Shown piece after piece: positions 35,792 through 43,453 of a stretch of DNA of 64,000 nt. Under the pieces are notes generated by a model. The model was not told the origin of the DNA and did not search any database. It saw only the letters and a program-made list of their open reading frames with translations. Location of the stretch: contig CAXXSX010000002.1 in assembly GCA_963677165.2 (NCBI GenBank), positions 3,162,001 to 3,226,000 of the forward strand, given 5' to 3'. The stretch comes from JAFGXT01 sp963677165. GTDB taxonomy: Bacteria; Verrucomicrobiota; Lentisphaeria; Victivallales; SZUA-371. A program made the position numbers and the translations under genes. Each line of letters opens with the position of its first letter. The first letter of the stretch is position 1.

Positions 35792-36061
35792 GAAGTGATA
35801 GCTTGAGAAAAGAGTGAACTGCTACCCATGATAAGTAAGGCGTCACTTATTCCGGAAGATTAAATGTGACTGTTGTGCTTGGTGCATTTGTTTGTAGGGC
35901 TCGCTCTCCGAGCGTGCAGTCGGCACACCAGTGCCGCAGAGAAAACTTTAAATTCCATTGGTATTCGTCTGCCGCTGCCAGAAAAAGGCTTGTCATATGT
36001 CTCTACGAAAAGAGTCATTACTATGATAATCTGAAGAATTGTTCATTTATGAATATTGGTA
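35792..36061. other. Gene-free stretch with a structured repeat fragment
   Basis: No coding frame is convincing here. It contains GTAGGG at 35894 followed by two hairpins: GCTCG...CGAGC (35899-35913) and CGGCAC-ACCA-GTGCCG (35921-35936). The GTAGGGC(G/T)CGCTCTCCG start resembles the element at 502-644, so this may be a decayed relative. The promoter of the next gene begins at 36062. Confidence 0.45.
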
Positions 36062-36111
36062 TTGACATAAATTGATTTGTATGCTATAATAGCATTATGC
36101 TAATATAGCAT
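36062..36111 (+). promoter_or_regulatory. Consensus promoter overlapped by tandem GntR-LacI-type operators
   Basis: TTGACA (36062-36067), a 17-bp spacer and TATAAT (36085-36090) form a perfect sigma-70 promoter. Two near-palindromes, ATGCTATAATAGCAT (36081-36095) and ATGCTAATATAGCAT (36097-36111), sit on the -10 box and start site. They match the core of the palindrome at 31015-31032, suggesting control by the regulator encoded at 31047 or a paralogue. Confidence 0.75.
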
Positions 36112-36144
36112 ATGATGATCTTGGAAAACTGGAGAAAGACAACA

Positions 36145-36861
36145 ATGAAGAGAAATTTCACACTCATCGAGCTCCTTGTGGTGATAGCGATTATTGCCAT
36201 ATTGGCAGCAATGTTACTTCCTGCATTGAATCAGGCTCGAGATCGAGCCAAAGCCATTAAATGTGTCAGTTCCGCCAAGCAGTTGGGGCAGGCGTATGCC
36301 ATGTATGAAGAATCGAGCAATGAATATTATCCGTATGCGACATCAACAACCGGACAAGGTTCTGAGAATATCAATAATTCGGTTATTTGTCTTATGAGAC
36401 CATATTATTCGGGCAAAGAGGCAACTGATACCAGCGGCGGCAGTGGTGATACTCTTTGGGAATGTCCGTCTGCTCCTTATGAGAAAGCCAGCACTACCGA
36501 AAAAGTTTATGTCGGACGCTGGTTGAATGGAGCCGCTCATGCTGCAGGCGCAGGAAGTGTGCTCAAAGGCAGAAAAATTTCAACCATAAAACATTTTAGC
36601 TCGTTTGCTATTTTTATTGATTCGCTGGTTCCTCAAAACCGTAATGATGTTGTTTATTACAGACCTTATTTTTCAGGCGTTTCGTTTAGTCAGGGGTCCA
36701 GTTCATTTAAAACAACTCGTAAAGGACCCCATAAGGGAGGAGCTACGTTTTTATTTGCAGATGGACACGCAGGTTTAAAACCGCAGTCATTCTGGCTTTT
36801 TTCTGATGGCACTTTTAATAAAGATGGAGTGTTCCATCCTACTCTATCATATAGTCACTAG
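36145..36861 (+). CDS. Pseudopilin-like protein (prepilin N-terminus, H-X9-DG domain)
   Basis: The start is at ATG 36145, giving 'MKRNFTLIELLVVIAIIAIL'. The frame extends upstream to 36112, but GGAG at 36131 and the family's short leader support the later ATG. The protein is 238 aa. The -1 residue is Asn, not Gly. The C-terminal 'GPHKGGATFLFADGHAG' is an exact H-X9-DG motif. Its strong promoter is covered by two operators like that of the GntR-LacI gene 5 kb upstream. An IclR-like regulator follows after 34 bp. Confidence 0.88.
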   Translation: MKRNFTLIELLVVIAIIAILAAMLLPALNQARDRAKAIKCVSSAKQLGQAYAMYEESSNEYYPYATSTTGQGSENINNSVICLMRPYYSGKEATDTSGGSGDTLWECPSAPYEKASTTEKVYVGRWLNGAAHAAGAGSVLKGRKISTIKHFSSFAIFIDSLVPQNRNDVVYYRPYFSGVSFSQGSSSFKTTRKGPHKGGATFLFADGHAGLKPQSFWLFSDGTFNKDGVFHPTLSYSH

Positions 36862-36895
36862 TAATGTTTGAATATCTTGTAGTCACGAGAATGTA

Positions 36896-37663
36896 ATGAT
36901 CAAGTCGATAGAAAAAAATAAGCATTTGACTTTAAAAAAGGCTCCCGCACAAATCAACCAGAGTCTCAAGACTGGGCTGGAGTTTCTTCTGCGCCTGGCA
37001 ATTAGTGATAAACCGGTTGTTTTAAGTGAAATCGCAAAAGAACTTGATATGGATTATACCAGGGTGAACCGTCTTTTCGGTACTCTGGCAGCGATGGGGT
37101 TTGCCGAACGTACTTCGGACCGGCGGTATATTGCCGGTCCGGGAATCCATGTGATTGCTACGCTTGGACTGCATAAATCCCATCTGCTCAGTGTAGCGGT
37201 TCCTCACCTTTATTCTTTAGCAAAGCGTTTGAATATGCGTGTTGCCCTGGGAGTGTTATGGGGAAGGCACGTCTGTTATATTTTTCATGGAGAGTCAAAT
37301 ACGCCGTTTACTGAGGCGATCGATAACCGTAAGCTTTATGAAGCGGAACATTCCAGTATCGGGTTGGCGATGCTGGCTCAAATGAGTGATGCTGAGATTA
37401 TTGCTTTGTATCCGGATTCAAACGGAGATGAGTTGAATGACATTTTCGAAAAAGTTAATATTGCCCGTGCCAATAAGTATACCTATGGTGGTTATCAACA
37501 TGATTCTCTCGCTATTGCGCTGGGGGAACCTTGCATTGCAGGTGTGGCTGTTGCCCCGGAGGGCAAGACCTATAATGAGTTCATGCTGGTTCAAGAACTT
37601 AATCAGACTGCCGGAAAAATCTACTATGAGCTCAATAAGAAAAAAGGCGTTGTGAATCAGTAA
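36896..37663 (+). CDS. IclR-like transcriptional regulator, copy 1
   Basis: A protein of 255 aa. The winged-helix segment covers about residues 22-75 ('TGLEFLLRLAISDKPVVLSEIAKELDMDYTRVNRLFGTLAAMGF'), and 'RRYIAGPGIHVIATLG' enters an IclR-type effector domain with 'EHSSIGLAMLAQMSDAEI'. It is strikingly similar over its whole length to the gene at 37892. Effectors of IclR proteins are usually carboxylic or sugar acids. It may be co-transcribed with the pseudopilin 34 bp upstream. Confidence 0.82.
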   Translation: MIKSIEKNKHLTLKKAPAQINQSLKTGLEFLLRLAISDKPVVLSEIAKELDMDYTRVNRLFGTLAAMGFAERTSDRRYIAGPGIHVIATLGLHKSHLLSVAVPHLYSLAKRLNMRVALGVLWGRHVCYIFHGESNTPFTEAIDNRKLYEAEHSSIGLAMLAQMSDAEIIALYPDSNGDELNDIFEKVNIARANKYTYGGYQHDSLAIALGEPCIAGVAVAPEGKTYNEFMLVQELNQTAGKIYYELNKKKGVVNQ

Positions 37664-37891
37664 CTTTTTGTCTGTACGATGGACGGTGGCGAAATCACTT
37701 TTACCTTCAGTCATGGGTGTTTCTTAAGGCGTTTCTTTTTTACTAAGCTTTTTCCAAACGCGTTTTTACTGCCGCCAGCATTGAGGCGGTTTATTTATGA
37801 AACCGCTGGTTCCCAATAATAATGATGCATAATTCCGCTTGAAAACTATTCGTATGAAACTTAAATTATGCGGACTGTTAACTAAATAATT

Positions 37892-38665
37892 ATGTCCATG
37901 AAAAATAATAATCATATTGCCCTGAAAAAAGCTCCGGCCCAAATCAACCAGAGTTTGAAAACCGGTCTTGAGTTTCTTTTACGACTCGCGACCAGTGACG
38001 ATCCGGTTGTACTTACTGAAGTAGCGAAGGAGCTGAATATGGATTATACCAGAGTGAACCGTCTTTTCGGTACCCTGGCGGCGATGGGGTTTGCGGAGCG
38101 TACGACCGATCGGCGGTATATTGCCGGGCCGGGAATTCATGTTATTGCCACCCTCGGACTGCATAAATCTCATCTTCTTAGTGTGGCGGTTCCTCATTTG
38201 TACGAACTGGCCAAGCGGATGAATATGCTTGTTGCCCTGGGGGTATTGTGGGGCAGGCATGTGTGCTATATTTTTCACGGCGGACCTGATTCCTCGTTTA
38301 CCGATGCGATAGACAACAGCAGGTTGTATGAAGCGGAGCATTCCAGTATTGGCCTGGCATTGCTGGCTCAGCTCAGTAATGATGAAATTGTTGAGTTATA
38401 TTCAGATTTTTCAGAAAAAGAGCTAAGTTCCATTATGGAAGAGATTAATACTGCCCGGACTAAGGAATTTGCATATGGTGGTTTACTCAGTAAGTCGCTG
38501 GCTGTTTCTTTTGGCGATCCATGTATTGCCGGACTGGCTTTGGCCCCTCAGGACAAGCCGTATGAAGAATCGGTTCTGGTGAGTGAGCTAAACCTTACTG
38601 CGGATAAAATCTTCAACGACCTCAACAAGAAAAAGAGTCCGGGCTTGTCGAAGTCAAGTAATTAG
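37892..38665 (+). CDS. IclR-like transcriptional regulator, copy 2 (tandem paralogue)
   Basis: A protein of 257 aa. Residues about 10-135 are nearly identical to copy 1, including the helix-turn-helix 'TEVAKELNMDYTRVNRLFGTLAAMG' and 'VALGVLWGRHVCYIFHGG'. The C-terminal effector half diverges more ('EIVELYSDFSEKELSSIMEE'). This pattern fits a recent tandem duplication with the sensor drifting while DNA binding is kept. No clear ribosome-binding site precedes the ATG. The 228-bp gap between the copies holds a weak hairpin at 37771-37790. Confidence 0.82.
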   Translation: MSMKNNNHIALKKAPAQINQSLKTGLEFLLRLATSDDPVVLTEVAKELNMDYTRVNRLFGTLAAMGFAERTTDRRYIAGPGIHVIATLGLHKSHLLSVAVPHLYELAKRMNMLVALGVLWGRHVCYIFHGGPDSSFTDAIDNSRLYEAEHSSIGLALLAQLSNDEIVELYSDFSEKELSSIMEEINTARTKEFAYGGLLSKSLAVSFGDPCIAGLALAPQDKPYEESVLVSELNLTADKIFNDLNKKKSPGLSKSSN

Positions 38666-38753
38666 GGCTTCTCATCAAGCTTCCATGTTCACTTCCACTT
38701 TAAAAAAGTAATTATAATGGTATGTTATAGTAACTTTTAGCAGGTGGATTGGT

Positions 38754-39791
38754 ATGCGAAAATACTATAAACAAATTATTCTCTGGTCAGCAATCGTTCT
38801 TGTTGTTATAACTTCAATTTTTTGCTTTCTTCCTTCTCCGCTCAAGCAATTTATCAGTATACGAATAAATATGTTTTTTACAGTGCCGAACTTTCCTGTT
38901 AAAATAGTTCATGTTGGCTCGTTTGGATGTGGCTCTGAAGAACGCGGTGTTTTATTTGACCTTGGTTACCAATATAATATAACCCATATTTATATAAATG
39001 AGTATCCTTATAAAAAAATCAATTTTCTGAAAGGACGCAAATTCGACCGCCTGAGTCTATGCGATACAGAAATAACAGAAATTTTTCCTTTAAAAGATAG
39101 TAAGATAATAGATTTTTGTATTGTCAATACTCCTGTAAAAGATCTTTTATTTCTGAAAGAATGTGATCAACTGAAATCATTATTTATTTCAGACACTAAA
39201 ATAAATGATCTTGCTCCTTTAAGAAAACTGAAAAGTATAAAGAGGATATATTTTGCTGGAAGAGAACATGTAAAAGAGAATATTGATCTTTCTCCGCTGA
39301 GTGGGCTTGTAAATCTTGAGTCTTTGAGAATCAGGAATTCTATTGTTACTGATTTGTCTTTTTTAGGAAGTTTGAAATATTTACGAGGATTAACCATCAG
39401 AAACTGTGAGGTTAGTAATTTTTCTGCTCTAGCAAAACTTACTAACCTTGACTGGCTTGATTTGGATAATACAAATATTTCCGATATAAAGTTATTATCG
39501 GGTCTAAAAGAATTAGAATCTTTGCACTTGGATAAAAACAATATTAACGATTTAAAACCTCTTGCGGGATTAGATTGTCTTGAGAGGCTTTATCTTAGTG
39601 GTAATCCCATTGAAGACTTGACTCCATTGAAAAATCTAAAGAATTTGAAATGGCTATACCTGAATAACACGAATGTAAAAGACTTATCTCCGCTGAAAGA
39701 GTTAAGCTTGACTAATCTGGAAATTCAAGGTACACCTGCGGCAAATTTGCCGTTGCCGGAGTGGACAAAATCAATTCATGTTGAAAAATGA
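38754..39791 (+). CDS. Leucine-rich-repeat protein with N-terminal membrane anchor, copy 1
   Basis: A protein of 345 aa. Residues about 8-28 form a membrane helix or uncleaved signal ('ILWSAIVLVVITSIFCFLP'). From about residue 90 there are about 10 internalin-like 22-residue leucine-rich repeats with consensus 'L..L..L.L..N.I.DL.PL..L' ('LERLYLSGNPIEDLTPLKNL' is a clear unit). The Ile/Leu-Asp-Leu-Pro-Leu pattern is the bacterial LRR-4/internalin type, a protein-protein or glycan-binding solenoid, probably outside the cytoplasmic membrane. It is a tandem paralogue of the next gene, 24 bp away. TATAAT lies at 38713. Confidence 0.87.
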   Translation: MRKYYKQIILWSAIVLVVITSIFCFLPSPLKQFISIRINMFFTVPNFPVKIVHVGSFGCGSEERGVLFDLGYQYNITHIYINEYPYKKINFLKGRKFDRLSLCDTEITEIFPLKDSKIIDFCIVNTPVKDLLFLKECDQLKSLFISDTKINDLAPLRKLKSIKRIYFAGREHVKENIDLSPLSGLVNLESLRIRNSIVTDLSFLGSLKYLRGLTIRNCEVSNFSALAKLTNLDWLDLDNTNISDIKLLSGLKELESLHLDKNNINDLKPLAGLDCLERLYLSGNPIEDLTPLKNLKNLKWLYLNNTNVKDLSPLKELSLTNLEIQGTPAANLPLPEWTKSIHVEK

Positions 39792-39815
39792 TTTTAAAAT
39801 TATAAGAAAGCACAT

Positions 39816-40736
39816 ATGCGTAAATATTATAAACAGATTGTTACTTGGTCCGCGATTGCTCTTGCTGCGATAACATTGATCTTTTGCTTTCTTCCTTCTG
39901 CTGTAAAACAAGGGATTGGCATGCGTATAAATATGTTTTTTACTGTGCCATTGGATGTGCCGGTTAAACTTGTCTCTATAGGTGGAACTCTTAGAGAAAT
40001 AGAAGAAGAGTCTACTGAAGGTGGAATCTTAATCGATATTAATTATGGAAGCAATGATATTCATTTAATTATCAATGATTATCCCTATGAAAATATTGAT
40101 TTTCTCAAAAATTGTGAATTCAGCAATCTGGCAATTAGTCGTTCCAAAATCAAAGATATCTCTTCATTAACTGGAACTAACCTGAGATATCTCTGGATAA
40201 TAGATACGCCGCTAGAGGATATATCAGTCTTAGCGGATGTTGAAACGTTGGAATTTTTGTGCCTTGCGAATACCAAAGTAAAGAATTTGGCTCCGATAAG
40301 AAAATTAAAAAAGATAACGCGATTTTATTTCTATGGTCCAAAAGGTATTAATATAAATCTGGATATTTCTCCATTGGCAAACCTGGAGGAACTTACAAGA
40401 CTCAGATTTCGTAATATTATTATTCATAATTTGTTGTCGCTAAGAAAGTCAAAATACTTAACGTCATTGAGTATTGTTGACAGTGAAGTTAAAGATTTTT
40501 CAGGACTTGCATCCCTGAAGGAACTTGAATTGCTTGATTTACAAGATACAAAAATTACTGATCTGAAACCGATCGCCGGATTAATGAAGTTAAAATATCT
40601 GTATTTGAATGACACGAACGTTGAAGATTTGTCTCCACTTAAAAATCTAAAGCTGAAGTCTCTGAATATTCGAGGAACTCCGGCGGCTAAATTGCCATTG
40701 CCGGAGTGGACAAAATCAATTTATATTGAGAAATAA
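39816..40736 (+). CDS. Leucine-rich-repeat protein with N-terminal membrane anchor, copy 2
   Basis: A protein of 306 aa, the same architecture as its neighbour: a near-identical N-terminal anchor ('MRKYYKQIVTWSAIALAAIT', then 'GIGMRINMFFTVP'), a variable spacer and about 8 leucine-rich repeats. It ends with 'AAKLPLPEWTKSIYIEK', almost identical to copy 1. About two repeats fewer than copy 1 suggests repeat loss or gain after duplication. It ends 1 bp before the convergent antiporter. Confidence 0.87.
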   Translation: MRKYYKQIVTWSAIALAAITLIFCFLPSAVKQGIGMRINMFFTVPLDVPVKLVSIGGTLREIEEESTEGGILIDINYGSNDIHLIINDYPYENIDFLKNCEFSNLAISRSKIKDISSLTGTNLRYLWIIDTPLEDISVLADVETLEFLCLANTKVKNLAPIRKLKKITRFYFYGPKGININLDISPLANLEELTRLRFRNIIIHNLLSLRKSKYLTSLSIVDSEVKDFSGLASLKELELLDLQDTKITDLKPIAGLMKLKYLYLNDTNVEDLSPLKNLKLKSLNIRGTPAAKLPLPEWTKSIYIEK

Positions 40737-40737
40737 C

Positions 40738-41919
40738 TTATTGGCCCTGTTCCAGCAGCATCGGGCCGGTAGCTCTGATGAGTATGGCTCCGAGCGGGGC
40801 TGTTACAATGATTGAAAGTACCGCGATTGCCAGGATTACATCGCCGGATGCTATTCCGTAGGACAGTGGTACAGCCCCGATTGCGGCCTGAACTGTGGCT
40901 TTCGGGAAATAGGCAAAAATGCAAAACAGTCTCTCATGTTTATTCAGGTCAGACGCGATCAGTGAGATCATTACGCCGATACTTCTGCCGACCAGTCCGG
41001 CTCCGATGATTGCCAGTCCGGCAAGACCGGCATTGCCGACTACAGAAATATTCACCTGGGCTCCGATTAGTACGAATAACAGAATTTCCGCTAGTACCCA
41101 GATTTTATTGAACTTTGAAGCCATACGGTTTGCCAGATCATCATTTTTTTCCAGCATAACAAAACCAATGGTCATGATTCCGAGGAGACTGGCTACCCAG
41201 AGCTGATAGTCGTGTTCCAAACCATGAAAAATTACTGCAGCGACCATAAAAATGATAACTTTCTTGGTGTCGCGCATATGGAATTTTTTAAACAGAAGCA
41301 GTAGAAGAAATCCAATTGCGGCCCCGACAGCGACTCCTAACAGGATACTTACCGGAACTTTGACGATTTCCTTGATGATTTCGTTTTTCCCTCCGCCGGT
41401 TCCCATATTCAGGAATACATAGAATATGGTGATTGCAAAAACATCATCGAGTGAAGCTCCTGCGAGGATGAGAGTAGGAACCTCTTTGTTTTCCCCAAAA
41501 CGCTTTTCTTTGAGGTCGAGCATTTGTGGAACTACTACTGCCGGAGATACCGCGGCAATAATAAATCCGAGCATACCGGCTTCCATCCAGGGAAGGCTCA
41601 GTAGAAAATGAGCTACGAAAATGATTACAGCTCCTTCGATAATACCCGGAATACAGCTCATTCGCAGGGCAGGGCCGCCGACTTTGTTCAGCGTTTTCTT
41701 ACTGATTCCAAGTCCAGCCCGGATCAGGATTACGATCAGGGCCGCATTACGCAGTTCTCCCGAAATTTTCATCAGCTCGGGAGAAATAAATTTCAAACAG
41801 TAGGGACCAAGAGCAATTCCGGTTAGCAGCATTCCCAGCAGGCCGGGTAATTTAACCTTTGTACAAATCCAGTTTGCCAGCAAAGCGACAACCAGAACAA
41901 CAGCAAGATTCAGTAACAT
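40738..41919 (-). CDS. Cation:proton antiporter (CPA, Na+/H+ exchanger domain)
   Basis: A protein of 393 aa with about 12 hydrophobic helices. The start 'LLANWICTKVKLPGLLGMLLTGIALGP' is the standard NhaP/KefB-type opening. 'GASLDDVFAITIFYVFL' carries the acidic ion-binding Asp pair, and 'AAVSPAVVVPQML' resembles the unwound crossing helix. It exchanges Na+ or K+ for H+ across the inner membrane. No NAD-binding RCK domain is attached. It is monocistronic and convergent with the leucine-rich-repeat gene. Confidence 0.9.
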   Translation of the reverse strand: MLLNLAVVLVVALLANWICTKVKLPGLLGMLLTGIALGPYCLKFISPELMKISGELRNAALIVILIRAGLGISKKTLNKVGGPALRMSCIPGIIEGAVIIFVAHFLLSLPWMEAGMLGFIIAAVSPAVVVPQMLDLKEKRFGENKEVPTLILAGASLDDVFAITIFYVFLNMGTGGGKNEIIKEIVKVPVSILLGVAVGAAIGFLLLLLFKKFHMRDTKKVIIFMVAAVIFHGLEHDYQLWVASLLGIMTIGFVMLEKNDDLANRMASKFNKIWVLAEILLFVLIGAQVNISVVGNAGLAGLAIIGAGLVGRSIGVMISLIASDLNKHERLFCIFAYFPKATVQAAIGAVPLSYGIASGDVILAIAVLSIIVTAPLGAILIRATGPMLLEQGQ

Positions 41920-41967
41920 CTTTCAATAAACCTTATATAAAAAACAACTACATTTACATTTTATTGG

Positions 41968-42056
41968 CCGCGCTGGTGCGCGGTGTGCCGGTTTTATCAA
42001 AACAGGCACTACTGAACGGCAATTTTCCGGGTAGGGGCGATTTTCGATGAAAACGC
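41968..42056. repeat. Cluster of short hairpin repeats
   Basis: In the gap between antiporter and trmB, CCGCGC-TGGT-GCGCGG (41968-41983) is followed by GTAGGGGCG...CGCCC with arms GGCGATTTTC / GAAAACGCC (about 42031-42057). The GTAGGG start recurs at 530 and 35894. It is a REP/BIME-like extragenic repeat; no coding capacity. Confidence 0.5.
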
Positions 42057-42166
42057 CCGCCGCAACAGCGGCTTTCTTTTCGGTTAGAATTTACCGTTTT
42101 CCCATATTTTAATACTACATCAAGTTCCGGCCACAGGACGGTATAAACGCCGTTCGACGTACGGAC

Positions 42167-42802
42167 CTAGTGTCCATGATAGTCGTTCGGTTTCACATTG
42201 TCCAGTGCTTTCCATACAATATGTGTAACTTTCAGGCCTTTTCCGGTCCAGCGTAACTCAAAATCCGATTTAATATCTGCAATATCATCGTAACCTTCCG
42301 GATATTCTTCAAACAATCCGGATGTTTCAACGACGCGTTTTACCGCTTCCAGATAAGGAATATCGTCAGTTGAAAAATGGAACAGCCCGCCACTTTTCAG
42401 TACGCGGTTAAGGTGTACCATGAAGTCGGAGCACATCAGCCGGTTGGCACGATGGCGTTCTTTGGGCCATGGGTCCGGACAAAGAATATGCAGACGATGC
42501 AGAAATCCGTCCGGGATGACTTGTCCAATCAATTGCCGGGCTTCCATTCTGAGCGGTGTGATGTTTGTCACATTTTCCCGCTGATTACGTCTCGCGAGGG
42601 TGCGCAGCCGTCCAATCATGACATCGGCGGCGATAATTGTGCGTTCGGGGTAACATTTTGCCAGGGCGGTAGTAAAGCTGCCTTTCCCACAACCCATGTC
42701 CAGTTCCACCGGGGCGTCGGGGTTGAAATCAACGAGTTTATCGATGCCGCAGTAGACACAGCCCGGTATAGTGATAAATTTATCCTCGATTTTATTAAGC
42801 AT
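42167..42802 (-). CDS. trmB: tRNA (guanine-46-N7)-methyltransferase
   Basis: A protein of 211 aa. The SAM-binding 'LDMGCGKGSF' comes first, then 'IAADVMIGRLRTLARR', the catalytic/tRNA-binding 'LCPDPWPKERHRANRLM' and 'LKSGGLFHFSTDD', all standard TrmB marks. It makes m7G46 in the variable loop of tRNA. Monocistronic. Confidence 0.96.
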   Translation of the reverse strand: MLNKIEDKFITIPGCVYCGIDKLVDFNPDAPVELDMGCGKGSFTTALAKCYPERTIIAADVMIGRLRTLARRNQRENVTNITPLRMEARQLIGQVIPDGFLHRLHILCPDPWPKERHRANRLMCSDFMVHLNRVLKSGGLFHFSTDDIPYLEAVKRVVETSGLFEEYPEGYDDIADIKSDFELRWTGKGLKVTHIVWKALDNVKPNDYHGH

Positions 42803-42916
42803 TTAACAAAAATATCCGTGAATTATATTAATTTGCGTCTATATTAAGGCTTTTACAATAGCTTTAAACAGTATTTTTTCCATAGGAAGATGATAAAAAT
42901 CCGGGAATCAAATGGT

Positions 42917-43372
42917 ATGCATATCTTGTTTGTATGCACAGGAAACACTTGTCGCAGTCCGATGTGTGAGGCTTATTTCAGACATTTGCTGAAAACGGCC
43001 GATGTTGATGGTGTGACCGTAGGGTCCGCTGGATTGTATGCGGGCGGCGGTATGCCTGCTTCGGATGGTTCGATTGCCGTAATGAAGGAATTTAACATTG
43101 ATTTGAGCTCTTTCCGAAATGTTCAGATCAATGAAGAATTGCTGGATAAGTCTGATTTGATTGTGGCGTTGTCTTCATCGCACCGGGCGCATATCGGGGC
43201 AATGAAGCCGAAGGCGTTGGAAAGGGTCCGGTTACTGCTGGAATTTGACGACAGGCCGGGAGCCGATGTATTTGATCCGTTTGGTGGAAGTAAAAAAGAG
43301 TATTTCGCATGTTTTCAGGAAATGAAGCCGGCGCTGGAAAACCTGCTGCTGGAATTAGATAAACTTAAATGA
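42917..43372 (+). CDS. Low-molecular-weight protein tyrosine phosphatase-like
   Basis: The ATG at 42917 is preferred: GGGA lies 10 bases upstream, and the P-loop then sits at the family's usual distance from the N-terminus. The ATG at 42890 directly abuts AGGAAG. The protein is 151 aa. The loop 'CTGNTCRSPM' is the CX5R(S/T) signature, and 'DVFDPFGGSKKEY' carries the general-acid Asp-Pro region. It dephosphorylates phosphotyrosine or small phosphoesters. It lies just upstream of the rpiB-glyA fusion; in Gram-positives an LMWP gene often neighbours rpiB and glyA, so this order is conserved. Confidence 0.9.
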   Translation: MHILFVCTGNTCRSPMCEAYFRHLLKTADVDGVTVGSAGLYAGGGMPASDGSIAVMKEFNIDLSSFRNVQINEELLDKSDLIVALSSSHRAHIGAMKPKALERVRLLLEFDDRPGADVFDPFGGSKKEYFACFQEMKPALENLLLELDKLK

Positions 43373-43453
43373 TTTTTTAATATAAATTCTGTTGCTGGAA
43401 AGAACTAAATCATGACTTCCCGACAGAAAAATTGAAAAAGGAGTGATATTGAA

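Noticed and set aside
37771..37790. CCGCC...GGCGG hairpin followed by TTTATTTAT between the IclR-like genes.
   Set aside because: A 5-bp stem with a large loop is too weak to list as a terminator.
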